DNA from: an uncultured Oscillospiraceae bacterium
GTDB taxonomy: Bacteria; Bacillota_A; Clostridia; Oscillospirales; Oscillospiraceae
Direction: 5' to 3'
DNA: 13,342 nucleotides
NCBI GenBank assembly: GCA_944387745.1
Contig: CALXGD010000081.1
Coordinates: 1 to 13,342, forward strand
Translations under genes and position numbers: made by a program
The notes under the pieces: model-generated
What the model was told of the DNA's origin: nothing
Databases searched by the model: none
The model's input: only the letters and a program-made list of their open reading frames with translations
Shown here: in pieces, positions 1-6,896 of the stretch
Position numbering within the stretch: the stretch's first letter is position 1
Layout of the letters: each line of letters begins with the position of its first letter

Positions 1-508
1 TTTGAAAGAAAATCTGGGACTTGGTCATGCCCAGCACCTGTCCCGCCTCCTGCTGCCCCACGGGAACACCCTGAATGCCGCCCCGGTAAATCTCGGAGAA
101 GTAGAAGGCGTAGTTGATGATGAACGCCACCGCCACGGCGGTAAACCGGCCGCCCTCGCCGCCGCCCCAGTTGAATAGTTTCATCAGCGGGGGGACATAG
201 TAGATAATCAGAATTTGAAGGACGAGGGGAGTTCCCCGGATGATCCACACCGCCAGGCGGCACACCAGGCGAACGGGGCGGAAGGCAATTAAAAGGCTGG
301 CGGCCCGGCCGGGGGCGCGCCCCTTCCGCCGCAGCTGCCAGTGGACGGGCCGGGCCAGCGGCGCCCAGCGACTCATGGAGCCGAAGGAAATCACCAGTCC
401 CAGAGGCAGCGCGCCAATCAGTGTGACCAAAAACAGCTGTACCGTTTTTAAGAATCCCTCGTTTAGGGCAGAGACCACTGTTTGAAATTCAGCGGACAGG
501 AAAAACAT
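1..508 (-). CDS. Amino-acid ABC transporter permease (HisM/GlnP type), 3' end cut by window
   Basis: Membrane subunit of a polar amino-acid importer. The visible 169 residues begin MFFLSAEFQT. They show a first hydrophobic segment near residues 20-43, the family hallmark RGTPL at 91-95, a second hydrophobic stretch at 96-108, another at 123-139, and the start of the EAA loop (YRGGIQGVPVGQQEAG, 141-156) that contacts the ATPase; the rest lies beyond position 1. The ATG at 508 follows an AGGGGGA ribosome binding site. It lies 93 bases downstream of the binding-protein gene on the same strand, so both probably form one operon with an ATPase gene outside the window. Between the first membrane segment and RGTPL there is a longer, Arg/Lys-rich stretch (about 50-80) than I expect in this family. 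The family call is firm; the substrate is not known. Confidence 0.9.
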   Translation of the reverse strand, partial: MFFLSAEFQTVVSALNEGFLKTVQLFLVTLIGALPLGLVISFGSMSRWAPLARPVHWQLRRKGRAPGRAASLLIAFRPVRLVCRLAVWIIRGTPLVLQILIIYYVPPLMKLFNWGGGEGGRFTAVAVAFIINYAFYFSEIYRGGIQGVPVGQQEAGQVLGMTKSQIFFQ

Positions 509-545
509 GCCGTTGTCCCCCTATGTATGGTATGAAATACACTCC

Positions 546-581
546 GAAAGGCAGAGGACGCTTCAGCGCCCTCTGCCTTTC
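546..581 (-). promoter_or_regulatory. Intercistronic hairpin between binding protein and permease genes
   Basis: A perfect 12-bp inverted repeat (546-557 with 570-581) continues, after one mismatch, into a further 3-bp stem with a TTCA loop. On the minus strand it lies between the binding-protein stop and the permease start and is not followed by a T run. I infer mRNA stabilisation or partial attenuation, which would give more binding protein than permease, a common arrangement in ABC importer operons. Confidence 0.6.
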
Positions 582-601
582 CTGTGTGATAAAAACCGGA
601 A

Positions 602-1516
602 TTACTCCAGAATGACGGATTCCTGCACGCCGTAGGTGGTAGCGACCTCCAGCACTGTGCCGTCGGCCACCTTCTCCGCCCAGAAGGCGTTGAACTCGTC
701 CACCAGGTTGGAACCCTTCCGGAAGCCCACGCCGTAGGACTCGGAGTCCAGCCCACGGACCTCGTTCAGATTCAGGGCAATGGCCAGGTCCTCATAGCTG
801 GTGCCCTCGCCGATCATCGCGCCCGCCATAAGCAGGTCGATCACCGCCGCGTCCGAGGTGCCAGCAGAGACTTCCAGCAGGGTGTCCGCCTGCTTGGGCA
901 CGGGGACGGTGCCGGCACTCAGTTCCTCAGCGGCATCCTCGCCGGCGGAGCCGGACTCCACCGCCACGTTCAGCCCCTCCAGAGAGGTCAGACCCTCATA
1001 GTCGGCCACCTTGTCCGCGGGGACCACCAGCACCTGGGCGTTCAGGCAGTAGGGGACGGAGGTAGACATGGCCGCCATCACTTCATCGTTCAGCGTCATG
1101 CCATTCCAAACCACGTCGATGTTGCCGGCCTCCAGCTCCATCACCTTGTAGTCCCAGTTGATCTCAACAAATTCCGCTTCCACGCCCAGAGAGGCGGCAA
1201 ATTCCTTGGCCATGTCGGCGTCAAAGCCAATCCAGGTGCCGTCGGCGTCCTGGTAGTCCATGGGGTCAAAGTTGGTGATGCCCACCACCAGAGTACCCTT
1301 ATCCGTGACGGCGGTGATGTCATCCACCACTTCCGTCTCAGCGTCTCCAGCGCTGCTGGCCGCAGAGCTGCTGGCAGCGGGGGTGGATGCGCTGGCGTCC
1401 GCCTGGCTGGAGCTGCCGGAGGCGTCGGGAGTGGAGGCACTGCTGCTGTCGCCGCCGCAGGCGGCCAGAGACAGGGCCATGGTCAGAGCAAGAGCAAGAG
1501 ACAAGGTCTTTTTCAT
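602..1516 (-). CDS. Amino-acid ABC transporter substrate-binding lipoprotein (SBP_bac_3 family)
   Basis: Extracellular solute-binding protein of 304 residues that should deliver an amino acid to the permease encoded downstream. Residues 1-20 are a lipoprotein signal peptide with lipobox LAAC (Cys20). Residues 21-63 form a Ser/Ala/Asp-rich linker. The two-lobe type 3 domain follows: GTLVVGITNFDPMDY near 74-88, WNGMTLNDE at 137-145, the hinge-side NVAVESGSAGED at 183-194, and DAAVIDLLMAG at 222-232. I chose the ATG at 1516 because GGAGG lies 8 bases before it; an in-frame ATG at 1531 overlaps that ribosome binding site. The Arg that usually follows MTxTxE in this family and holds the ligand carboxylate is Val146 here, so the substrate cannot be guessed from the canonical pocket. 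Confidence 0.93.
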   Translation of the reverse strand: MKKTLSLALALTMALSLAACGGDSSSASTPDASGSSSQADASASTPAASSSAASSAGDAETEVVDDITAVTDKGTLVVGITNFDPMDYQDADGTWIGFDADMAKEFAASLGVEAEFVEINWDYKVMELEAGNIDVVWNGMTLNDEVMAAMSTSVPYCLNAQVLVVPADKVADYEGLTSLEGLNVAVESGSAGEDAAEELSAGTVPVPKQADTLLEVSAGTSDAAVIDLLMAGAMIGEGTSYEDLAIALNLNEVRGLDSESYGVGFRKGSNLVDEFNAFWAEKVADGTVLEVATTYGVQESVILE

Positions 1517-1571
1517 GTACAAAACCTCCAAAATTGGGATATGTCCGGGGTATTCACCCTTCCGCTTTCAT

Positions 1572-1600
1572 ATTTTAGCACGCTAATGTAATATTGTAAA
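1572..1600 (-). promoter_or_regulatory. Promoter of the amino-acid ABC importer operon
   Basis: On the minus strand TTTACA (1595-1600), a 17-base spacer and TAAAAT (1572-1577) with an extended -10 TGC just upstream. Predicted start is near 1565, giving a leader of about 50 bases. A second TATAAT (1661-1666) lies upstream with no convincing -35. The remaining AT-rich stretch up to the SASP terminator shows no gene I can support. Confidence 0.75.
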
Positions 1601-1806
1601 GAATTACTTTTTGCTCCGTCCAGTGTTTTCTGTTTTGCTTAAATTTTGTGATATTATCGTATTATATTCTGTTCAGTTCGACAAGAAATTCATTTCACTG
1701 CATTTTAAGACAGGGCCTGATTCTCTTTGTATTCCCGCCTGTAGCGGACAAGAACTGTAAGAAATATTTTGCGCTTAGGACCACAAAGCGGAGTTGGCTG
1801 TATCAC

Positions 1807-1831
1807 AAAAAACCGGGGCACGCCGCCCCGG
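1807..1831 (-). terminator. Rho-independent terminator downstream of the SASP gene
   Basis: On the minus strand a 7-bp GC stem (1825-1831 with 1813-1819), a 5-base loop and a run of six T (1812-1807). It lies about 125 bases after the SASP stop codon and also insulates the ABC importer promoter from upstream transcription. Confidence 0.85.
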
Positions 1832-1955
1832 CCGGAAAATCCGTCATAGCACCGGTCTCCCGGATCTCTCTGACAGCTCTATTCCGGTCCTGGGACGGCG
1901 GCCCCAGCCATGGTTTATACAGCAGTTTGTAAACCGGACCAACCTCCGGGCCTGA

Positions 1956-2165
1956 TTACTTCATGCCGTTCTCGTAGGACTCGATCATCTTCTTGACCAT
2001 CTGGCCGCCCACAGAGCCGGCCTGCTTGCTGGTCAGATCGCCGTTGTAGCCCTGCTTCAGGGTGACGCCCACCTCATTGGCCGCCTCCATCTTAAACTTG
2101 TTCATGGCCTCGCGGGCACTGGGAACAACCAGTTTATTGCTGCTGCTGTTGCTGTTGCTAGACAT
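1956..2165 (-). CDS. Alpha/beta-type small acid-soluble spore protein (SASP)
   Basis: A 69-residue DNA-binding protein of the spore core that coats and protects DNA in dormant spores. The first signature is around residues 25-36 (KMEAANEVGV), with the acidic residue expected at the spore protease GPR cleavage site. The second is GSVGGQMVKKMIESYE at 50-65, which fits the family. The N-terminus is Ser/Asn-rich, as in clostridial members. An AAGGAGAG ribosome binding site precedes the ATG. The gene stands alone, with terminators on both sides. By family knowledge it should be transcribed in the forespore by sigma G; I see only a weak match to such a promoter (CATAGAA near 2250) and do not call it. 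Its presence implies a spore-forming lineage. Confidence 0.95.
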   Translation of the reverse strand: MSSNSNSSSNKLVVPSAREAMNKFKMEAANEVGVTLKQGYNGDLTSKQAGSVGGQMVKKMIESYENGMK

Positions 2166-2324
2166 AACTTTTGTCTCTCCTTTTTCTACTTTGGTTTTGG
2201 ATATTGCCTTGGATGGAACATCCGCAACTATCTTGTCCCCAGGTTTCGCTTCTATGCGCCGCTCATGTTTCCTGATTTCGTCATTTTTCCATGGTCTGGC
2301 GCGCAGTCAATTAAACGACTAAAT

Positions 2325-2352
2325 AAAAAACGGCCGCTGAGCGGCCGTTTTT
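2325..2352 (-). terminator. Strong bidirectional terminator after the codBA operon
   Basis: A perfect 7-bp stem of CGGCCGC and its complement around a TGA loop (2331-2347), with six A on one side and five T on the other, so it can work on both strands. On the minus strand it ends the codB-codA transcript about 75 bases after the codA stop and keeps it out of the SASP gene. Confidence 0.9.
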
Positions 2353-2424
2353 ATCACAGAACATTTTATGCTGTACAACATTGAACTTATGGCTCTTGGC
2401 GCTGACTTTTTCTGCCCCGTTCTC

Positions 2425-3663
2425 TTAGAAGCACACCTGCTTCTCCGCGGGACGTCCGCTGGCGACCAGCCTTCCCCGGCGGTAGCTTCGGAGAATCCCC
2501 GCGTCGCAGTTTAATGCGTCATACCAGTCCTTGGCGTCCAAAATGATGAAGTTGGCGTCTTTCCCCACCTCGACACCATAGGCCTCTCCCAGGTGGAGGG
2601 TGCGGGCAGCGTTGGAGGTGACAAACTTATAGGAGTTCACAATCTCCTCATAGCCCAGCATGTGGCCGGTGTACAGGCCCATAAACACCTGATCCCGCAT
2701 CTTGCCGTTGCCCAAGGGATTCCAGGGATCGAAGATGTCGTCGGAGCCGAAGGAGACGTTGATGCCCTCGGCGGTGAGCTCCTTCACTCGGGTCATGCTC
2801 CGGCGCTTCGGGTAGGTGTCCGCCCGTCCGCCCAAGTGGACATTGACGCAGGGGTTGGCCACAAAGTTGATACCGGACAGCTTCAGAACCCGCATAAGCC
2901 GGATCATGTAGGCGTTGTTGTAGCTGTGCATGGCGGTGGTGTGGGAGGCGGTGACCATGTCCCCCATCCCCGTCTCATAGGCCCGGGTGGCCACCGTCTC
3001 CAGGCCCCGGCAGGCCTAGTCGTCGATCTCGTCACAGTGGACGTCAATGAGCTTGCCGTACTTCTGAGCCAGCTCGAAGCAGATATTCAGGGACTCCACT
3101 GAGTACTCCCGGGTAAACTCGAAGTGAGGGATGGCGCCGGCGGCGTCGGCCCCCAGCTTCAGGGCCTGCTCAAGCAGCTCCTTTCCGTGGGGGTAGCTGA
3201 GGATGCCGTACTGGGGAAAAGCCACGATCTGAATGTCCATGTAGTCTCGGACCTCCTCCCGCAGCTCCAAAAGGGCCTCCAGCGCGGTGAGCTTCGGGTC
3301 GTTGATGTCCACATGGGTGCGGACATACTGGATCCCATTGGAGGCCTGGAGTCGGATGGCCCTGTTCACCCGCTCCTTCACCTCCTCCTTGGTGAGGAAG
3401 GGCTTGTACTCCTCCCAGCACTGGATCCCCTCGAACAGGGTGCCCGTCAGATTCCAGCGGGGTCGGCCAGCAGTAAGACAGGTATCCAGGTGTACGTGGG
3501 ACTCCACAAAGGGGGGCAAGGCCAGCTTTCCAGCACAGTCAGAGACAACCTCCTCCCCTGAGCGTGGCTCCAGGCCAGGGGCAATCTCTTCAAATTTCCC
3601 CTCTGTCACCCGGATATCCACCGGGCTCTCGGCGTTGGCCAGCACCAAATTTTGAAACAGCAT
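2425..3663 (-). pseudogene. codA: Cytosine deaminase-like amidohydrolase, interrupted by an in-frame TAG
   Basis: Metal-dependent amidohydrolase matching E. coli CodA (cytosine to uracil plus ammonia) along its whole length: 413 codons including both stops, against 427 residues in E. coli. Codons 1-215 carry the metal pair HVH (His56, His58), FPQYGILSYP at 149-158 with the base-binding Gln151, and DVHCDEIDD at 207-215 (His209, Glu212). Codon 216 is TAG (3018-3016). The same frame then continues with ETVATRAYETGMGD, VTASHTTAMHSY and FGSDDIFDPWNPLG, which holds the catalytic Asp pair, to a TAA at 2425. E. coli has Glu after the IDD, so one GAG to TAG change is the simplest explanation. An amber stop here would remove the C-terminal metal and catalytic residues, so it is called a pseudogene. 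A sequencing error or readthrough is possible. A GTG restart at 2994 would give a 189-residue fragment lacking the first metal ligands. Confidence 0.85.
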
Positions 3664-3684
3664 TTCCCTTTTCCGTCCTTTCCT

Positions 3685-3713
3685 AAGCTGTCATGCCGTG
3701 AAAGCGGCAGCTT
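3685..3713 (-). promoter_or_regulatory. Possible hairpin in the codB-codA gap
   Basis: AAGCTG (3685-3690) plus CCG (3696-3698) can pair with CGGCAGCTT (3705-3713), leaving a 5-base bulge and a 6-base loop. In the minus-strand transcript no T run follows it, so it is not a terminator for codB. It may simply adjust codA expression. The codA ribosome binding site (AAAGGACGG) lies between it and the start. Confidence 0.3.
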
Positions 3714-3714
3714 T

Positions 3715-4956
3715 TTATTTTTCTCGCCGAACCAGCTCTCCCAGAAGGAAACAGAGCGCGGCCACCACCATAGCGTTCACTGCGGCAATGCCCCAGGGCA
3801 GTAGGTTGGCGGCCACGGCCCCCACCACAATGCCGGCGATGTTGAACCAGTTGACAGCGCACTCCCGGTACTCTCCCCGGAATTTCTCCCGATTCTTCCA
3901 GTAGTCCAGAATAACGATCACGCCGATGGGGGGCAGAGCGCAGTTGAGAATGTTCAGCCAGCCCACGAAATTCCAGTACAGCCAGATGGCCAGGGCGGTG
4001 CCCACAATACCGGAGATCCAAGTGGTGAACTTCATCCGCACTCCAGAGATATTGGAAATTGCCAGTCCCCCGGTATACAGGGCGTTGTTGTTGGTGGTCC
4101 AGATGTTGGCCCCCAGCACAATCAGAGCGGGGATGGCCAGTCCCTGGGCGATCATCACATAAAAGATGTCGTCTTTGCCGGTGAAGGCGCCCCCCACTGC
4201 ACCGAAGCAGAACATGAGGGTATTGCCCAGGAAAAAGGCGATGACGGTGGTCCAGACAGCAATCTGATTGTTCTTGGCAAAGCGGATAAAATTGGGGGTA
4301 GCAGTGCCGCCGGAGATAAAGGAGCCAATCACATAGCCGATGCCGGTAACCAGAGAGATGCCTCCGGCGGACTGGGCGAAGATGGCGGCCAGTCCACCTC
4401 CGTCAGCGGTGGCAGTGACCATGGAGTAGACCCCCAGAATCACAATCAGAGGCACCGAGATATAGCTGACAATCTCCAGGGCCTTCATGCCGGTGGCGGC
4501 GGTGGCGGTCATCAGCAGGCCGGCGGCAATGGTGAGGGCCCACTCATTCACCCCCATCAGCTGGGCAGCTGGGATGGAGAACATGGCCACGCCCACTCCG
4601 AACCAGCCAATCTGAGTAAAGCCCAAAATAGCGGAGGAAAGATAGGAGCCCCTGCTGCCGAAGGTCCTCCGGCATAGCAGATCCATATTCAGCCCTGTCT
4701 CTGAGCCGATAAAGGCCAGCACTCCGCAGTAGGCGGACAGGATCACCCCTCCGATGAGACAGGCCCAGGCAAACCCGGACAGGTCCAGGCCGTTGCCCAG
4801 CTTGGCCCCCACGCTCATGCTGGCGGAGAAGAAGGTAAAGCCCAGCATGACAAAGAACATGTTCCAAAATCCCTTCCGGGCGGACTCAGGCACCGCCTCC
4901 AGGGAGTAGTCGGCATCCATAGAGGCCGGCCCGTTCTCTCTCTTTTCATCCCTCAT
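3715..4956 (-). CDS. codB: Cytosine permease (NCS1 family, CodB)
   Basis: Inner-membrane importer for cytosine of the nucleobase:cation symporter-1 family. The 413-residue protein matches E. coli CodB throughout, for example PESARKG near the N-terminus, FFSASMSVGAKLGNGL, TQIGWFGVGVAMFSIP, GSFISGGTATPNFIRF, MIAQGLAIPALIVLG, NIWTTNNNALYTGGL and LPPIGVIVILDYW. About twelve hydrophobic segments are visible. I start at the ATG at 4956 because AAGGTGG lies 8 bases upstream; an in-frame GTG at 4968 is inside that ribosome binding site. It is 51 bases upstream of codA with its own promoter and leader. The reading frame is intact while the partner codA is interrupted. A related nucleobase substrate cannot be excluded. 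Confidence 0.93.
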   Translation of the reverse strand: MRDEKRENGPASMDADYSLEAVPESARKGFWNMFFVMLGFTFFSASMSVGAKLGNGLDLSGFAWACLIGGVILSAYCGVLAFIGSETGLNMDLLCRRTFGSRGSYLSSAILGFTQIGWFGVGVAMFSIPAAQLMGVNEWALTIAAGLLMTATAATGMKALEIVSYISVPLIVILGVYSMVTATADGGGLAAIFAQSAGGISLVTGIGYVIGSFISGGTATPNFIRFAKNNQIAVWTTVIAFFLGNTLMFCFGAVGGAFTGKDDIFYVMIAQGLAIPALIVLGANIWTTNNNALYTGGLAISNISGVRMKFTTWISGIVGTALAIWLYWNFVGWLNILNCALPPIGVIVILDYWKNREKFRGEYRECAVNWFNIAGIVVGAVAANLLPWGIAAVNAMVVAALCFLLGELVRREK

Positions 4957-5080
4957 AAACACAGCCACCTTATCTATTATCTGAAATTGGTCCCGGTCCC
5001 GATATACGCCTTGGCAGGGAGCTGCCTCCTGTTCCGCAGGCCGGACAGGCGCCGGGTCCTCTCCCCCTGCCGGCCATTTA
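4957..5080 (-). promoter_or_regulatory. GC-rich structured leader of codB
   Basis: The predicted codB transcript starts with about 120 untranslated bases. Read on the minus strand, GGCCGGCAGG (5075-5066) pairs with CCTG-CCGGCC (5049-5039) with one bulged T. Two smaller hairpins follow: 5040-5037 with 5031-5028, and 5026-5022 with 5017-5013. GGCAGG (5071-5066) could instead pair with CCTGCC (5018-5013), so two exclusive folds are possible. I could not match it to the purine, PreQ1 or other known riboswitch cores, and no T-run terminator is present. The GC richness means part of this pairing may be chance. Confidence 0.35.
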
Positions 5081-5083
5081 CTA

Positions 5084-5112
5084 TATATATCACGTTCTAC
5101 ACGCCCTGTCCA
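5084..5112 (-). promoter_or_regulatory. Promoter of codB-codA
   Basis: On the minus strand TGGACA (5107-5112), a 17-base spacer and TATATA (5084-5089), with TGA immediately before the -10 as an extended -10 element. It lies just after the stop codon of the ATPase gene, so codBA can be transcribed independently of the LysR-ATPase pair. Confidence 0.65.
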
Positions 5113-5133
5113 CCTTTTTCCGGGGCGCTCTCT

Positions 5134-6840
5134 CTACAGCCGCAGGCCGCGGAAGCGGTTCAAACAGGCGAAGATCTCCTGGAGCCTGGGCCGCGCCAGG
5201 GCTGCCATGCCCGCCCCGCCCTGACACAGGGCCTCCAGCCCTTTTTCCTCCATCAGCCGCTCCAGCTCCGCCGCCACCTGACGCAGCTCTCGCCTTCCGT
5301 CCAGCAGGTTCTGCTGGGCGTAGGCCAGGCAGTACCCCAGAGCGGCCAGCTGCTCACTGTCCACCAGCTGCTCCACATACCGCAGGTCGATGGTCTCGCG
5401 GTCCAGAGAGACACCGTCCCGCCCCATGGTCCGGATCTTTCCCCGCTCCCCCCTGGTCAGGTTCTCCGCAGGTCTCGGTTTTCTGCAGAAGCTGGGCGGG
5501 GCAGCCGGCTCCAGAGGTGGACTGGAGAGGGGAAAGGCCTTGGCCTCCCCTTTGGCCAGAGCTGTAACGTCCCGTGGGACATAGCGGTCCATCTGGATCA
5601 CGTGGTCCGCCGCGTGGAAGTAGGCCCCGGAGCTCCCCGCCACCAGAATGGTGGAAATTCCATACTGCTCATACAGCTCCCTGACACGGTCCAAAAAAGG
5701 AATAATGGGCTCCATATCCCGGCTGACCACCCGCTGCATCAGCTCGTCCCGGACCATAAAGTTGGTGGCACTGGTGTCCTCATCTATCAGCAGCAGGGAG
5801 GTCCCCGCCTCCATGCTCTCCACCACATTGGCCGCCTGGGAGGTAGAGCCGCTGGCGTCCTCAGTGGTAAAGGCGGTGGTGTCTTTTCCGTTGGGGAGAT
5901 CTCGGATGAACATGGAGATGTCTACAGAGCGGATACTTCGGCCGTCCTCCGCCCGAATCTTTACCGCCGCAGGGTCTGTGATCACATACTCCCTCCCGTC
6001 CCCGGCAATGTGGTTGTAGACCCCCAGCTCCAGTGCCTTCAGCAGGGTGGATTTTCCGTGATAGCCACCTCCCACAATGAGAGTGACACCCTTGGGGATC
6101 CCCAGCCCCGTCAGCGGGCCCCTATGGGGCAGCTGCACAGTCACCGACAGCTCTTTCGGGGACTGAAAGGCCACGGCGCCCTCCATGGGCCGGGATGAGA
6201 TTCCCGACTCCCGGGGCAGGATGCTCCCATCGGCCACAAATGCACACAGCCCCAGCCGGGGGAGCTGCTCCCGAATAGCCTGCTGGTCCTCCGCCAGATC
6301 TGCCAGGGCCTGCAGCTCCCCAGCCGCCCAGCTCTGATAGAAGAGGCTGCCTTTGACGCACCGGGGCAGGAAGTCAAACAGGATCTTCTCCAGCTCCCCG
6401 GCGTTAATGGTTCTGCCGTTGGCGGGGAATCCTACCTCCAGGCGCACCAAAACATTTCCCGTCTTAGGGTCCAGGCGGCAGGCGGTGCGCTCCAGCACCT
6501 CCTGGCCACAGCGGCTGACGGCCATCAGGCCGCTCTGCCCGGAGCCCTTGGCCCGGAAGGAGAATCTGGCCGTCTGTTGGCCAAAGCGCCGGGTGAGCGC
6601 ATCCTCCAGGGCAATGCGCTGGCAGGGCAGGCGGTATAGGGCCGGCGGAAATCCCGCCCTTCTGCCGTCCACCCGGACGCTCAGCTTTGAGGGGGCCGCA
6701 AAGGGATCCCCCTGCACATGGTCGATGGAGAGCGCATAGTCCGGAAACCGGTAGCTCCCCCTGGTGTCCTTATAGGCCGGATATCCCCTCCGGTCGATTC
6801 TGATCAGCTGTTCTTTCAGCTCTTCCGCTGTCCGCATCAC
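5134..6840 (-). CDS. Predicted ATPase of the ABC class (PF09818/COG3044)
   Basis: A soluble 568-residue protein without membrane segments, recognisable as the ABC_ATPase family whose structurally known relative is trypanosome MRB1590, a nucleic-acid-binding protein. In order: an N-terminal domain of about 240 residues including FSFRAKGSGQSGLM, Walker A GGGYHGKST (257-265), the family motif GVYNHIAGDGREYVI (273-287), a signature-like ASGSTSQA (329-336), Walker B LLLIDEDTSATNFM (349-362), and a C-terminal region with the motif RGERGKIRTMGRDGVSLD (463-480). All ATP-site motifs look intact. The start is GTG 6840 or ATG 6837; AAAGGAG lies 11 or 14 bases upstream, which slightly favours GTG. It follows the LysR gene by 56 bases on the same strand and may share its transcript. 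The bacterial role is not established, and nothing here shows a direct link to cytosine or serine metabolism. Confidence 0.88.
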   Translation of the reverse strand: MMRTAEELKEQLIRIDRRGYPAYKDTRGSYRFPDYALSIDHVQGDPFAAPSKLSVRVDGRRAGFPPALYRLPCQRIALEDALTRRFGQQTARFSFRAKGSGQSGLMAVSRCGQEVLERTACRLDPKTGNVLVRLEVGFPANGRTINAGELEKILFDFLPRCVKGSLFYQSWAAGELQALADLAEDQQAIREQLPRLGLCAFVADGSILPRESGISSRPMEGAVAFQSPKELSVTVQLPHRGPLTGLGIPKGVTLIVGGGYHGKSTLLKALELGVYNHIAGDGREYVITDPAAVKIRAEDGRSIRSVDISMFIRDLPNGKDTTAFTTEDASGSTSQAANVVESMEAGTSLLLIDEDTSATNFMVRDELMQRVVSRDMEPIIPFLDRVRELYEQYGISTILVAGSSGAYFHAADHVIQMDRYVPRDVTALAKGEAKAFPLSSPPLEPAAPPSFCRKPRPAENLTRGERGKIRTMGRDGVSLDRETIDLRYVEQLVDSEQLAALGYCLAYAQQNLLDGRRELRQVAAELERLMEEKGLEALCQGGAGMAALARPRLQEIFACLNRFRGLRL

Positions 6841-6896
6841 AATTTGTTCCGCTCCTTTCCGTCTGCATTCCCTATGATCATCTTCGCCCAGAGCTC

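Noticed and set aside
1648..1932. A 94-codon plus-strand open frame in the gap before the SASP gene
   Set aside because: No ribosome binding site, no recognisable product, and it runs through the SASP terminator hairpin.
1912..1935. GGTTTA/TAAACC inverted repeat downstream of the SASP stop
   Set aside because: Only 6 bp around a 12-base loop with no T run; a much better terminator lies at 1807-1831.
2166..2310. The SASP frame stays open for nearly 50 codons upstream of its ATG
   Set aside because: No ATG, GTG or TTG in that stretch fits a start, the AAGGAGAG site points to the ATG at 2165, and the protein length from there is normal for the family.
3016..3018. TAG in codA read as pyrrolysine
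   Set aside because: CodA has Glu at this place, no pyl genes are in view, and a point mutation is far simpler.
4957..5080. Purine-type riboswitch before codB
   Set aside because: The conserved loop sequences and three-way junction of the purine riboswitch could not be found.
4987..6198. A 403-codon plus-strand open frame opposite the ATPase gene
   Set aside because: It is antisense to a gene with clear Walker motifs, has a Pro/Gln/His-rich product without a recognisable domain, and no ribosome binding site.
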